64,000 nucleotides of DNA from an uncultured Prevotella sp. GTDB lineage: Bacteria > Bacteroidota > Bacteroidia > Bacteroidales > Bacteroidaceae. The notes under the pieces were generated by a model. That model had not been told where the DNA came from, did not search any database, and saw only the letters and a list, made by a program, of their open reading frames with translations. This document shows positions 1 to 10,378 of the stretch, in pieces; positions within the stretch are counted from its first letter, which is position 1, and every line of letters begins with the position of its first letter. A program made the translations under genes and the position numbers. The stretch covers positions 1-64,000 of the forward strand of contig CAJOGK010000025.1 in assembly GCA_905234145.1 (NCBI GenBank), read 5' to 3'.

Positions 1-1
1 C

Positions 2-373
2 TATTGCGAGGATTGTCTCAAAAAGAAAATTCTTAGCGGTTGGGATTGGGATTTCGACATATACGAATGTCTGATAGCCCTTTTACAGACACCAAAGGAG
101 GCCAGAAAACTCATCAAGCGCATAGAAAGTGACGAGTATCTGGCAAAGGACTACAATGCTGAGCATCGGATGAAACTCATTCTTCGGCTGACTGAGAAAG
201 CCGATGGCAAAGAGGCTGCCCAACGACTGATGATGAACAACCTTCACATAGAGGACTTCCGCCGCCAAGCCATCACAGAGGCTGTTGAGGCTAAGGATTT
301 TGCCAAAGCATACCATTTGGGAGAAGACCTCGCCATGTGGATTATGATGATCTGGCTTCCTTCCTGGATTTGA
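2..373 (+). CDS. Partial CDS, C-terminal part of a cytosolic protein (possibly SWIM zinc-finger-like); 3' end looks chimeric with the next gene
   Basis: Open frame from the window edge (YCEDCLKKKILSGWDWDFDIYECLIALL...AKAYHLGEDLA), ending in a non-natural tail MWIMMIWLPSWI that overlaps the next ORF. Confidence 0.4.
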   Translation, partial: YCEDCLKKKILSGWDWDFDIYECLIALLQTPKEARKLIKRIESDEYLAKDYNAEHRMKLILRLTEKADGKEAAQRLMMNNLHIEDFRRQAITEAVEAKDFAKAYHLGEDLAMWIMMIWLPSWI

Positions 374-1779
374 ATAAGATCGGCGTGCTGAGTTATGCCA
401 GCGATATCGATGCCTTAGTGCGTCGCCGTCTGCTGAAGTTCCGTGATGTAAAGGATGAGGATGACTTCGATATTCCCAACGTCGTGATTCGCAGTCTGAA
501 ACATAACGAGGTGTATCAGTTGCCTCAGCGCAAAGGGCTGGACTGTGCTGCGATGTTCGAACTGCTCGACCAGTGGTTTGAGGATCTGAATGATGATGCC
601 ATCTCGCCCCATGCCCTTTGTGAAGAACTGCAACAGCTATTTGAGGATAATCCGCAGGTGGGCTTTGTGAAGCATCTGAAGGAGTATTATCTGAGCGATG
701 AAGATGAGATGATGGTGGCCTTCTTTGCGCATCGGTTGGTGAACCGTGACGATGATGATATCCGCTTTAGCGATATCGAGGATTTGTATGACAGCAGAGC
801 AGACTTTAACAATGCGAAGGGAAAACTGAGAACTGGGGAGCACAAGCTGCAAAACAAGAAGCTGATTGAGCATAAGTGTGTAGATGGGTTGGCTGATGTG
901 ACCAAATACAAACTGACGGAAGTGGCCAAGCGCGAACTGTTGGCAGAGATGAAGATTAATGAGGCTGAGGAGAAACTGGCCAACATGTTGGATGCCAGCA
1001 AACTAACGGAGAAACAGTTGTTCTTCCCCAAGGATATTCAGCGACAGGTAGAGGAGTTGGGTAGTTTCTTGCTGCCAGAGAATTATCAGAAGATTCAGGA
1101 GCGCATGAAAGAAAAGGGATTCCGTTATGGTTTCGCCTGTTTGTTCTATGGTTCGCTAGGTACCGGTAAGACAGAGACGGTTTATCAGTTGGCTAAGAAG
1201 ACGGGCAGGAATATCATGGTAGTGGATGTACCCCAGCTAAAGAGCATGTGGGTAGGGCAGAGTGAGAAGAATGTGAAGGCACTCTTCGACCGCTATCGTG
1301 AACAGGTGAAAAAAGCCAAGTTGACACCTGTTTTATTATTTAATGAGGCTGATGCGATTATCGGCAGACGTAAGGATGGGGCTGTGAATGCGGTGGACAA
1401 GATGGAGAACTCGCTGCAGAACATCATCCTGCAGGAGATGGAACAACTCGATGGTATCATGATTGCCACCACGAATCTGCAACAGAACATGGATAAGGCG
1501 TTTGAGCGCCGATTCCTCTATAAGATCAAGTTCGACAAGCCTACAGAAGAGGCACGAGCCAACATCTGGCACTCGATGATTCCAGAACTCCGAGAGTTGG
1601 ATGTGCACACCCTGGCCTCGAAGTACGATTTCAGTGGTGGGCAGATTGAGAATATCGCCCGCCATTATGCCATCGACACCATCCTGCATGGTCAGAGCGA
1701 GGATGTGCTCCCCATGCTGATCCGTCACTGCGACAATGAGCGCCTCGACGAGAAAAACGTGAAAAGGATAGGATTCTGA
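337..1779 (+). CDS. AAA family ATPase, probably N-terminally truncated
   Basis: Walker A GSLGTGKTE, Walker B-like VLLFNEADAI, sensor ATTN, arginine-rich FERRFLYKI. Confidence 0.8.
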   Translation: MDYDDLASFLDLNKIGVLSYASDIDALVRRRLLKFRDVKDEDDFDIPNVVIRSLKHNEVYQLPQRKGLDCAAMFELLDQWFEDLNDDAISPHALCEELQQLFEDNPQVGFVKHLKEYYLSDEDEMMVAFFAHRLVNRDDDDIRFSDIEDLYDSRADFNNAKGKLRTGEHKLQNKKLIEHKCVDGLADVTKYKLTEVAKRELLAEMKINEAEEKLANMLDASKLTEKQLFFPKDIQRQVEELGSFLLPENYQKIQERMKEKGFRYGFACLFYGSLGTGKTETVYQLAKKTGRNIMVVDVPQLKSMWVGQSEKNVKALFDRYREQVKKAKLTPVLLFNEADAIIGRRKDGAVNAVDKMENSLQNIILQEMEQLDGIMIATTNLQQNMDKAFERRFLYKIKFDKPTEEARANIWHSMIPELRELDVHTLASKYDFSGGQIENIARHYAIDTILHGQSEDVLPMLIRHCDNERLDEKNVKRIGF

Positions 1780-1823
1780 ACTCATGAGTCATTCCATGAG
1801 GGAGGAAATTTTATGTGAAATGC

Positions 1824-1854
1824 TTGCGTAATTGGATTATTTTTATTATCTTTG
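1824..1854 (+). promoter_or_regulatory. Bacteroidetes-type promoter of the GH31 gene
   Basis: TTG ... 20 nt ... TATCTTTG (-33/-7) just upstream of the ORF. Confidence 0.6.
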
Positions 1855-1880
1855 CAAACACTAACAAAATGGAATTAATC

Positions 1881-4175
1881 ATGATGAAGAAACTGCTCTG
1901 TGCTGTGTGCGCTGTGGGGGGCTGGATGATGGCCGAGGCGCAAATTCAAACAAATGCTGGCATTCAGTATCTGCAGGCTATGCAGAAGGATATGTCGACG
2001 GACTTTTATGATCTCGCGAATACCTATTTTCTGGCTGATTCGCTGGTATGCTTCGATGCCCAGAAGGGTGAGGGCCTGGTGCAGTGGAAACGCTACCGAA
2101 TGTCGCCTAGACAGGCATTTAACCTGAATGGCTACTGGCCCGTAAGAATGCAGATGCTGGATTTTCCTGATGCTGCGTATGAGAACGACCCGGAACTGAA
2201 GATAAAAATAGAGTGGGTAAGTCCCAGAACGGCGAGGATCAGGATGCTGACAACGCCCGTAGAGCCAAAGACGTCGGATGCGGAGGATGTGATGTTTTGC
2301 GATGGATTTAAGGCAAAGAAAAGCTATATTGCCAACAAGTCGGAATATGGAAGCATTGAGATACAGCCGTACCCGTTTCGTATCATCATCAAGGACGCAA
2401 AGGGGAAGGTACTGACGCAGACGAGGCATAACATTGACAATGATTCGAGTCAGGTAAAGCTGTTGCCATTCTCGTTTATCAAGCGCGGCTCTGATAATTC
2501 GCGCAGTATCAACCCCGTATTCACACTGGCGCCAGGCGAAAGGATTTATGGTTGCGGAGAATCGTTTACGGCTTTAAATAAGGTGGGGCAGAAGGTACAC
2601 CTGAGTGTGACTGACCCACAGGGACCTGAGACCGACGGACAGTATAAACCCGTACCCTTCTTCTTCTCGAATCGTGGTTATGGCATCTTTATGCACACGT
2701 CGGCTCCCGTAACCTGTGATTTCGGAGCTAGCTATATAGGTGCCGATCGCCTGTTTATGGCCGACGAGCAGATGGATTTCTTCATCTTCTTTGGCGAACC
2801 GAAGGATATTCTCTACGAATATACGGAGATTACTGGAAAATCGCCGATGCTTCCCCTCTGGAGCTTTGGTACATGGATGAGCCGAATTACCTACTTCTCG
2901 CAGCAGGAAGGACTGGAGATAGCCCGACAACTGAGGGCGCACAAGATTCCCAGCGACGTGATTCACTTTGATACAGGGTGGTTTGGCGTAGACTGGCAGT
3001 GCGATTACGAGTTTGCCAAGGATCGCTTTGAAAACCCCGTGAAGATGCTGAAACAATTGGCCAACGACGGCTTCCACACCTGCCTGTGGCAATTGCCTTA
3101 CTTTACGCCAAAGAATCGTTTCTTCCAAGAGATTATCGATCGCAATCTGCACGTGAAGAACGCCACGGGAGGAATGCCCGTAGAAGATGCGATTCTCGAC
3201 TTCTCGAACCCTGAAACCGTGAGCTGGTATCAGCAGAAGATAGAGGGGCTGATGAAGCAGGGAGTAAGCACCATCAAGTGCGATTTTGGTGAGGCTGCAC
3301 CCTATAACGGCTTCTATCACAGCGGCAAGGGCGGTCTGTATGAGCACAACCTCTATCCCCTGCGCTATAACAAGGCTCTTTGGGAGCAGGTAGAGCGCTC
3401 GCATCCGGGTGAGGGTATCATCTGGGCACGCTCGGCCTGGGCTGGCAGTCAGCGTTACGCCCTGCACTGGGGTGGCGATGCAGCTACTACCAACACTGGA
3501 TTGTTGGGCGACTTAAGAGGTGGACTAAGCTTCGGATTGAGCGGCTTCTCGTTCTGGAGTCATGATATGGGTGGCTTCGTAACGGCTTCGCCAGAGGATA
3601 TCTATCGCCGCTGGTTGCCTTTCGGATTCCTTAGTTCTCATACTCGTGCGCATGGCGCGCCTCCTACCGAACCTTGGCTGATTTCGGAGAGTTTTACCGA
3701 TGCTTTCCGGGCGTGTGCTGAGATGAAGTACAAACTGATGCCTTATGTATATGCGCAGGCTAAGGACTGTACAGAGCGTGGCTTGCCAATGGTAAGGGCA
3801 CTGCTAGTGGAATTTCCGCACGATCCAGGTGCTTGGCTGGTAGAGGATGAATATATGTTTGGCTCACAGATGCTGGTGGCTCCGTTACTGGAGAGTGGCT
3901 CTGAGCGTATGGTATATCTGCCGAAGGGTAAGTGGATAGACTATCAGATCGGAGCGGTTTATGAGGGTGGCTATCAGACCATCAAGGCGGGCGAGATTCC
4001 AGCTGTGATTCTGGTGAAAGACGGGTCGCTGATACCACATGCACCCTTGGCACAAAGGACTGATCAAATAGACTGGAACAAGCTGGAACTGAAAGCCTAT
4101 AAAGCAGACGCAAAAACCTGCGAAGGACTGATATTTAAGCCCGGAGATAGCGAAATAAAGCGGATAAAGCAATAA
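1881..4175 (+). CDS. Glycoside hydrolase family 31 (alpha-glucosidase/alpha-xylosidase-like), secreted
   Basis: Signal peptide MMKKLLCAVCAVGGWMMAEAQ; GH31 motifs FGTWMSR, IKCDFGE, WARSAWAGSQRYALHWGGD. Confidence 0.9.
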   Translation: MMKKLLCAVCAVGGWMMAEAQIQTNAGIQYLQAMQKDMSTDFYDLANTYFLADSLVCFDAQKGEGLVQWKRYRMSPRQAFNLNGYWPVRMQMLDFPDAAYENDPELKIKIEWVSPRTARIRMLTTPVEPKTSDAEDVMFCDGFKAKKSYIANKSEYGSIEIQPYPFRIIIKDAKGKVLTQTRHNIDNDSSQVKLLPFSFIKRGSDNSRSINPVFTLAPGERIYGCGESFTALNKVGQKVHLSVTDPQGPETDGQYKPVPFFFSNRGYGIFMHTSAPVTCDFGASYIGADRLFMADEQMDFFIFFGEPKDILYEYTEITGKSPMLPLWSFGTWMSRITYFSQQEGLEIARQLRAHKIPSDVIHFDTGWFGVDWQCDYEFAKDRFENPVKMLKQLANDGFHTCLWQLPYFTPKNRFFQEIIDRNLHVKNATGGMPVEDAILDFSNPETVSWYQQKIEGLMKQGVSTIKCDFGEAAPYNGFYHSGKGGLYEHNLYPLRYNKALWEQVERSHPGEGIIWARSAWAGSQRYALHWGGDAATTNTGLLGDLRGGLSFGLSGFSFWSHDMGGFVTASPEDIYRRWLPFGFLSSHTRAHGAPPTEPWLISESFTDAFRACAEMKYKLMPYVYAQAKDCTERGLPMVRALLVEFPHDPGAWLVEDEYMFGSQMLVAPLLESGSERMVYLPKGKWIDYQIGAVYEGGYQTIKAGEIPAVILVKDGSLIPHAPLAQRTDQIDWNKLELKAYKADAKTCEGLIFKPGDSEIKRIKQ

Positions 4176-4270
4176 ATATGGTTAATTACTCTTAAAAATG
4201 GCGTGCAATTGTTACAACGTATCGATATTTTTTGTACTTTTGCACGCTTTTTCAGAGTAACAAGACAAAT

Positions 4271-5143
4271 ATGAGGCAATTAAAGATTCAAAAAAGTATT
4301 ACCAATCGATCGAGTGAAGCACTTGATAAGTACCTTGTAGAGATTGGTCGTCAGCCACTTGTCACTATTGATGAAGAGATTGAGTTGGCCCAGGCTATCC
4401 GTAAGGGTGGGCCTGAGGGCGAGAGAGCTAAGGAGCGACTGGTTACTGCAAACCTGCGCTTCGTAGTGTCTGTGGCCAAGCAATATCAGCATCAGGGACT
4501 GACACTGACCGACCTGATTGACGAAGGAAACATCGGACTGGTAAAAGCTGCTGAGAAATTTGACGAAACGCGTGGATTCAAATTTATCTCTTATGCCGTA
4601 TGGTGGATTCGCCAGAGCATTCTGCAGGCCATCGCAGAGCAGAGCCGTATCGTACGTCTGCCGCTGAACCAAAGTGGAGCACTGAGCAAGATTAATCAGG
4701 AGATAAACCGTTTTGAGCAGATTCATCAGCGCCGCCCCTCTGTGACAGAGTTGGCTGAATTGACGAATATCGAGGAGTCGAAGATTGAACAGACAGCAAA
4801 GGCAGATAGTCATCACATGAGTATCGACGCACCTTTTGGTGAGGATGATGATAACTCGATGGCCGACCTGCTGAGTTCGGGCGACGATTCGCGAACAGAC
4901 AAGCACGTGGATTACGAGTCGCTGACATCTGATTTGGATAATGTACTGCGCAACGTACTGAAAGACCGTGAGCTGAAGATTGTAAAGGAGTGCTTCGGTA
5001 TCGGTTGCCAGGAGCGTGGCTTAGAAGAGATTGGCGCTGAGATGGGACTGACCCGTGAGCGCGTTCGCCAGATTCGCGAAAAGAGTATTGCTAAGTTGCA
5101 CGATAGCGGCTATTCCCGCATCCTGATGAAGTACCTCGGTTAG
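4271..5143 (+). CDS. rpoD: RNA polymerase primary sigma factor (short Bacteroidetes RpoD)
   Basis: MRQLKIQKSITNRSSEALDKYLVEIGRQPL, region 2 DLIDEGNIGLVKAAEKFDETRGFKFISYAVWWIRQSI, region 4 HTH. Confidence 0.95.
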   Translation: MRQLKIQKSITNRSSEALDKYLVEIGRQPLVTIDEEIELAQAIRKGGPEGERAKERLVTANLRFVVSVAKQYQHQGLTLTDLIDEGNIGLVKAAEKFDETRGFKFISYAVWWIRQSILQAIAEQSRIVRLPLNQSGALSKINQEINRFEQIHQRRPSVTELAELTNIEESKIEQTAKADSHHMSIDAPFGEDDDNSMADLLSSGDDSRTDKHVDYESLTSDLDNVLRNVLKDRELKIVKECFGIGCQERGLEEIGAEMGLTRERVRQIREKSIAKLHDSGYSRILMKYLG

Positions 5144-5144
5144 A

Positions 5145-5178
5145 AAATTTATCCCCGCTATTTGGCGGGGATTTTTGT
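5145..5178. terminator. Intrinsic terminator between convergent rpoD and histidine kinase; overlaps the 3' end of the kinase CDS
   Basis: ATCCCCGC TATTTG GCGGGGAT followed by TTTTTGTT. Confidence 0.7.
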
Positions 5179-6927
5179 TATGGGTAAATCTACTATGAAG
5201 CGCGCACCGTTTGTGTAGCTCTTATCGAAGGCGACGGTACCGCCTAACTGCTCTGCCAACTTACGGCTGAGCGGCAAGCCAAGACCAATACCCTCCTTGA
5301 AATTGTCGAGCTTTACAAAGCGTTCGAAAATGTGCTCTGCTTCCTCGACAGGAATACCGCAACCTGTATCTTCAACGATGATACTGAGTATCTGATCGTC
5401 TCTGCTGGCGCTGAGGGTAATGGAGCCCTTTGTAGTGTACTTTGCCGCATTCTCAAGCAGACAGTTGATGATACGCGTAAACATATTGGCATTGGTGAGG
5501 ATGGTGAAATCGTCGGAAAGCGACGTCTGATAATTCAGTTTAACACCTTCTTGTACTACCGATTCATAGTCTTCCAGCTTTTCGCGCAGAGCCTTGTTTA
5601 CTTCAAGTTCATCATTGCGACTCATCATGTGGGTAGACTCGATAAGCGACAATCCGATAATCTCGTCGAGCAGAGTCGTAACATGATGGGCATTGGTCTG
5701 TATCATCCCGGCCATGTGCTGGCGTTCCTCTACGCTATCGGTTAGTTCCGGATCGGCAATCACCTGCGAGAATCCGCTGATAATATTAAGTGGCGTGCGG
5801 ATTTCGTGACTGATATTGCGGATGAAGGCTGCCTTCATGTTTTCCGACTCCATCGCACGGTTATAGGCCTTCTGGAGCTCTTTCAGGTGGCGGCGACGGG
5901 TTTGCACAATATAGACAAGTGCTATGATCAGCAAGCTAAGCAGCAAGATAATGGCAGAAAGACCAATCAACTTATATCGCGCTTCTTCCACCTTTGATTC
6001 GTAGAGACTGATCTCATCGCGGATGCCTTGCATACTGTTGATGATGATGACATTGTCGATAGAATCGCTCACGGCAGCAGATTTCTTCAATGCCTTATAG
6101 GCATCTTCCCATCTGCCTGAACGCTCGTAGAGCAAGGGGATGACATCAACACCTTCATCGCCAAGTTCCTTACGAGCCATCGCCACTGCCTTGTCGACTT
6201 CACCTGTGCAGGCCAGATAATATACCTCCATAGAGCGACCATGAACAGAAGAGTAACCCTTTGCCAAACCTTCCTTATACGCCTTGTAACCCTCAAGGAA
6301 GCGATCGAAGTCGCCACGGTTATAATAGCTCAGCGAATGGCGCGTTTCAATATCAAACAAGCGCTCCTGGGAGTATTTGGCGGCTATCTCTTTGGCGATT
6401 TCCAAAAGAGAATCAGCTTCTTCGGCACTATCATCAAGCGCCACATTTACGATATTCAAATAAATAGGGGGCATGCTCGAAATATAGCCATATTTCTTCA
6501 TGAGGTCGAGCACTTCGAACCAATTCTGCTTGGCCTCTTCACCATTGCCGCAATAGCGGTTGATGTGGCCTAGCAGGTTTTTAGCCATATACATTTCGGA
6601 TTCGAGATTCTTCTCGCGCAACTCTTTGGATATGGTGAGGGCGCATTTATAGGCCTCGTAGATGTGTTGCTGATTCATCAGGAATACCACCTCATTGCAG
6701 CGCTGGGTGTAATAGCCGTGCATATCGTTCTTCTTCAGCAAGAATGCCTGGAGGGCTTTCAGCGCAGGGTAGAAACGGGCACTGTCGCCATCATTGAAGG
6801 CGTGACTCATGCTGTCGCGCAAGGCTTGAAACTCCTTGCTCTTCAGATACAGTGGACTATATTCTCCTGCAGCATAGCAGAAGCAGATATAGAAAGTCAG
6901 GGGTAATAGAAGTATTACTCTTTTCAT
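5158..6927 (-). CDS. Sensor histidine kinase with N-terminal signal/TPR-like extracytoplasmic region
   Basis: AAFIRNISHEIRTPLNIISGFSQ H-box; EDTGCGIP, GIGLGLPLSRKLAEQLGG; TM IGLSAIILLLSLLIIALVYIV. Confidence 0.9.
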   Translation of the reverse strand: MKRVILLLPLTFYICFCYAAGEYSPLYLKSKEFQALRDSMSHAFNDGDSARFYPALKALQAFLLKKNDMHGYYTQRCNEVVFLMNQQHIYEAYKCALTISKELREKNLESEMYMAKNLLGHINRYCGNGEEAKQNWFEVLDLMKKYGYISSMPPIYLNIVNVALDDSAEEADSLLEIAKEIAAKYSQERLFDIETRHSLSYYNRGDFDRFLEGYKAYKEGLAKGYSSVHGRSMEVYYLACTGEVDKAVAMARKELGDEGVDVIPLLYERSGRWEDAYKALKKSAAVSDSIDNVIIINSMQGIRDEISLYESKVEEARYKLIGLSAIILLLSLLIIALVYIVQTRRRHLKELQKAYNRAMESENMKAAFIRNISHEIRTPLNIISGFSQVIADPELTDSVEERQHMAGMIQTNAHHVTTLLDEIIGLSLIESTHMMSRNDELEVNKALREKLEDYESVVQEGVKLNYQTSLSDDFTILTNANMFTRIINCLLENAAKYTTKGSITLSASRDDQILSIIVEDTGCGIPVEEAEHIFERFVKLDNFKEGIGLGLPLSRKLAEQLGGTVAFDKSYTNGARFIVDLPITKIPAK

Positions 6928-7045
6928 TAGATTGTATTGGATTGATTTCTTTTCTTTGCCTACAAAAGTAAATATTTTCCAGAATAAAAAGAAATTTTTA
7001 AGCAATTTTTTGTATTTCTAGGCGAAAAAATGTATTTTTGTCGGC

Positions 7046-7726
7046 GTGAAGATAGAACCGATAGCATATTTTGAGTCGCCTTTGAAGTCGAAATTCGGCA
7101 TTCCGAGGCAAAGTGGACTGGTATGTGAGTTGACGGGTCGTATCGTTTTCGAACCTGCTTACAGGCAGATGGATGCTGTTCGCGGTCTAGAAGATTTTGA
7201 TTATCTGTGGCTGATATGGGAATTTTCTAAGAACAGCGATGCGAAGAAAAGTCTGACTGTTCGTCCGCCACGATTGGGGGGCAATGTAAGAATGGGTGTG
7301 TTTGCCACGCGTTCGCCTTTCCGTCCGAATAACTTGGGACTGTCGTGTGTCAGAATAGAGCGGATAGAGCATGATGCGCACCTTGGACCAGTGATTCATG
7401 TGCTGGGAGCCGACTTGATGGATGGTACACCTATCTATGATATCAAACCCTATGTGGCCTATGCTGATGCCCACCCTGAGGCAAGGAGTGGATTTGTAGA
7501 CCAAACGGCATGGGAACCGCTGGAAGTGGTGATACCGGAAGATTTCTTGAAGTTGATACCTCAAGAGGCGCATGGTGCACTGAAAGCGACCTTGGCACAA
7601 GATCCTCGCCCTCGCTATCATGACGATGCAGAGCGTGTGTACGGGATGCCATTTATGAATTGGGACATCCGATTTAAAGTGGCAGATAAGGTATTAACGG
7701 TAGTGTCTGTTATTGCTGGAAAGTAA
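7046..7726 (+). CDS. trmO: tRNA (adenine(37)-N6)-methyltransferase TrmO/TsaA family
   Basis: GTG start; IAYFESPLKSKFGIPRQSGL, FATRSPFRPNNLGLSCVRIE, DLMDGTPIYDIKPYV. Confidence 0.9.
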   Translation: MKIEPIAYFESPLKSKFGIPRQSGLVCELTGRIVFEPAYRQMDAVRGLEDFDYLWLIWEFSKNSDAKKSLTVRPPRLGGNVRMGVFATRSPFRPNNLGLSCVRIERIEHDAHLGPVIHVLGADLMDGTPIYDIKPYVAYADAHPEARSGFVDQTAWEPLEVVIPEDFLKLIPQEAHGALKATLAQDPRPRYHDDAERVYGMPFMNWDIRFKVADKVLTVVSVIAGK

Positions 7727-8300
7727 CGCTAACGTGCTGATAGCCAAGGGCACGCATGATGTCGTGCATCTGTTGACTGGCATTGGCCTTGGCAGCTTGC
7801 AAATTCTCTTTCGTCATGCTGTGATGCAGCATCTGGCGATAGGCTTTTTGGTAAAGCGCATCGCGATCAGCTGGCTTCCAAGAGCCTCGTTCGTAAAATG
7901 ATTTTGTACGTGCCTCGTCGATAAACTCCTTATCAAGCAGCTCAATCTTAGGGAGGGTGAGAGTGATGGAATCACCACTCGTTTGAATCCAATTATCGCC
8001 AACATGATGCATGTTGACACCCAAACGAAGAGTACCGTAATAGATGCGAACCAGTTCATCGTCGGAGAAAATACCCTTTCTGATGGTATCTACGATTTCT
8101 TCTGTGCTCACTGAGAGAAACTCCCATTCACCAATGGCCTTCATGCTTTGAATCTGTGTGGGAGTAAGGTCGATTTTATCGCTAGTGCCAAAATCGATGT
8201 AACTGTTTTTCGTTTCGCCACGCAACCAGAAGAAACCAGCTATGAGTAGCACGACGATGGCTGCTCCTATACCTATTTTAATATATGTAAGTATCTTCAT
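7710..8300 (-). CDS. DUF4230 domain-containing membrane-anchored protein
   Basis: N-terminal TM helix; family resemblance; 17-bp convergent overlap with trmO. Confidence 0.75.
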   Translation of the reverse strand: MKILTYIKIGIGAAIVVLLIAGFFWLRGETKNSYIDFGTSDKIDLTPTQIQSMKAIGEWEFLSVSTEEIVDTIRKGIFSDDELVRIYYGTLRLGVNMHHVGDNWIQTSGDSITLTLPKIELLDKEFIDEARTKSFYERGSWKPADRDALYQKAYRQMLHHSMTKENLQAAKANASQQMHDIMRALGYQHVSVTFQQ

Positions 8301-8304
8301 AAGC

Positions 8305-8991
8305 TTAATCCTCGATCTTCAATAGTTTCTGAATGTCCTGGGGCCCATAGGTCTTGCGGAAGGCAATGATAATATTCTCTTCTTTATAGCCCATCTCTAC
8401 CAGCATGGGTACCAGAACCTTAGTGGCATTAGCCTGAGCAGACTCGATGATGCCCATCTTGGGAATGCCATCGATAATGGCTGCACGACCCTGTTGCTGA
8501 TAGTTGGAGAGCTCTTCGTCGGAGAAGTTGGAACGTGTAAGACCTACATATTGGCGAACGTTTTTCTGGTCGATCTTTGAACTCGTCATCGTTACTTGAG
8601 GGTCGGGTAGGAGAATGGTGATTTTGTCGCCATCGCGCTCGACATTCTCCTCGGAGAACTTGCTGAAATCGATATATGCCTTCAGTTTGGCATCGATGGG
8701 AATCGCAACCTTCCTATCGCCCATCGGCACTTTGATGTTAAACTCCTTCTGCAGCAGTGAGCCCTTAAGACGAAGGGCATCATCGTGGGTTACAATCTTG
8801 TGGACACGATACTCTGCGGTATAAAGCTTTGAGCATTTCTGAACCTGCATGATGAGCATGGGTAAAGAGTCGACAGCCTGATATGCGGGTGCTGGCTCTG
8901 CTTCGTCATCGCTCTGGAGATGCCAATCGCAGAAATAAAAGCCCAGAAAGATGGCGGCTACAACAATCAATAATCCTGCAGTTTTCTTCAT
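8305..8991 (-). CDS. DUF4230 domain-containing protein (adjacent paralogue)
   Basis: Signal/TM N-terminus; KITILLPDPQVT similar to SITLTLPKIELL of the neighbour. Confidence 0.75.
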   Translation of the reverse strand: MKKTAGLLIVVAAIFLGFYFCDWHLQSDDEAEPAPAYQAVDSLPMLIMQVQKCSKLYTAEYRVHKIVTHDDALRLKGSLLQKEFNIKVPMGDRKVAIPIDAKLKAYIDFSKFSEENVERDGDKITILLPDPQVTMTSSKIDQKNVRQYVGLTRSNFSDEELSNYQQQGRAAIIDGIPKMGIIESAQANATKVLVPMLVEMGYKEENIIIAFRKTYGPQDIQKLLKIED

Positions 8992-9089
8992 AACACAACT
9001 AATTTATCGGCAAAGTTAGCAAAAAAACGGCATTTCATTCACGATTCTCTTATTTTTTAACTATCTTTGCGACAAAAATAGCGAAGATT

Positions 9090-9647
9090 ATGAATAAAAC
9101 CCAAGCACTTGCCCTAGTATTAATGGGGTTACTGACTGTAAATTGCGGTCAGAAGAAGAAAAACGATGATATCATTGTGAAGAAGGTAGAAACCCCAAAG
9201 CCACAGGATCCTATCAGTATGCAGGATTATACCGATACAAAGGATATCGTTTGGTTGGGCAAGGACTATCAGGTAGAGGTAAGGCGCGAGCCCGATAACA
9301 CACTTCCGATGGTGAAGGATGAGGACGGACAGGAGTTTGTGGATAATCACATCGTGCTGCGCGTGATTCGCAGTGATGGCAGTGAATTTGTAAATCGTAC
9401 TTTTACAAAGGCTGCTTTCGAGTCGCATTTGGATGAAGACTATCGCAATACGGGTATTCTTGAGGGTCTGGTGTTTGATAAGGTAGAGGGCTCACAACTG
9501 ATTTTTGCGGCTAGTGTGTGTCATCCGCAAACGGATGAGTATGTGCCCTTTGTGGTGACGTTGAGTAAAATGGGTGATTTGGGTATTCGCTTAGATACGC
9601 AAATGGATACCAATGGCGAAACGGAACAAGAGCAAAAGGAGCAATAG
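9090..9647 (+). CDS. DUF4738-like lipoprotein
   Basis: Lipobox LLTVNCGQKKK; preceded by TATCTTTGCG promoter box. Confidence 0.7.
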   Translation: MNKTQALALVLMGLLTVNCGQKKKNDDIIVKKVETPKPQDPISMQDYTDTKDIVWLGKDYQVEVRREPDNTLPMVKDEDGQEFVDNHIVLRVIRSDGSEFVNRTFTKAAFESHLDEDYRNTGILEGLVFDKVEGSQLIFAASVCHPQTDEYVPFVVTLSKMGDLGIRLDTQMDTNGETEQEQKEQ

Positions 9648-9655
9648 CAGAATTC

Positions 9656-10378
9656 TTAGAAATCAAAGTTTTTCCAGCAATCGCTAAACTCCTGCATATT
9701 GTTAAAGATGAGGTTAGCGCCCGCAGCCAGTAATTCGTTATTGGCTAAGGGACCTGTGTTTACGGCGATGGTAAAAATCTGGGCTCTTGCACCAGCGCGT
9801 ACACCAAGCGGCGCATTTTCTACGACGATGGCCTCCCAAGGTTCTAAGTTGCCTGCTTTCTTTAAGCCCATTAGATAAGGGTCGGGATTAGGTTTGCCAC
9901 GTGTCACATCGTAGGCGGTAGTGATGTGGGCTTCGTCGACGTATGCACCAAAATCTTTCAGAATGCGATTGATAAGCGGGCGCTGACCACTGCCTGTTAC
10001 CACACCACAAGCAATATCGCAGGCTTTGATCTGTGACATGAGATCGAGGATGCCTGGCATGATGGGGGCTTCGGGCAATGAATGGAAAGTTTGCGACTTG
10101 ACATCGTACATGCGTTGTGCCTCAGCTTCATCAATCTCGCGATGCTGTTGTTGCAATACCATCTGGCGGATGGTGTCCACACCTCGGGCGCCCTCGGTGG
10201 CATAGGCATCATCAGCGGTCATGAACACACCAAACTTTGCCATCGACTCTTGCCAGGCAATCGCATGATTGGGCATGGAGTCGTAGAGCACACCGTCCAT
10301 GTCAAAGAGCACGGCTTTGGGGCGCAGTGCCTCAAAGCCGTGTTCTTCTAGGTATTTTTTTATCGCAAGTTTATACAT
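9656..10378 (-). CDS. HAD-superfamily hydrolase (beta-phosphoglucomutase-like)
   Basis: VLFDMDGVLYDSMPNHA, GVVTGSGQRPLI, GKPNPDPYLMGLKKAG, VVENAPLGVRAG. Confidence 0.9.
   Translation of the reverse strand: MYKLAIKKYLEEHGFEALRPKAVLFDMDGVLYDSMPNHAIAWQESMAKFGVFMTADDAYATEGARGVDTIRQMVLQQQHREIDEAEAQRMYDVKSQTFHSLPEAPIMPGILDLMSQIKACDIACGVVTGSGQRPLINRILKDFGAYVDEAHITTAYDVTRGKPNPDPYLMGLKKAGNLEPWEAIVVENAPLGVRAGARAQIFTIAVNTGPLANNELLAAGANLIFNNMQEFSDCWKNFDF

Noticed and set aside
2574-3467. Long antisense ORFs (e.g. 297 aa opposite GH31, 273 aa at 24229-25050, 314 aa at 55686-56630)
   Set aside because: They lie opposite strongly recognisable genes, have no recognisable domain and show low-complexity composition typical of antisense frames.
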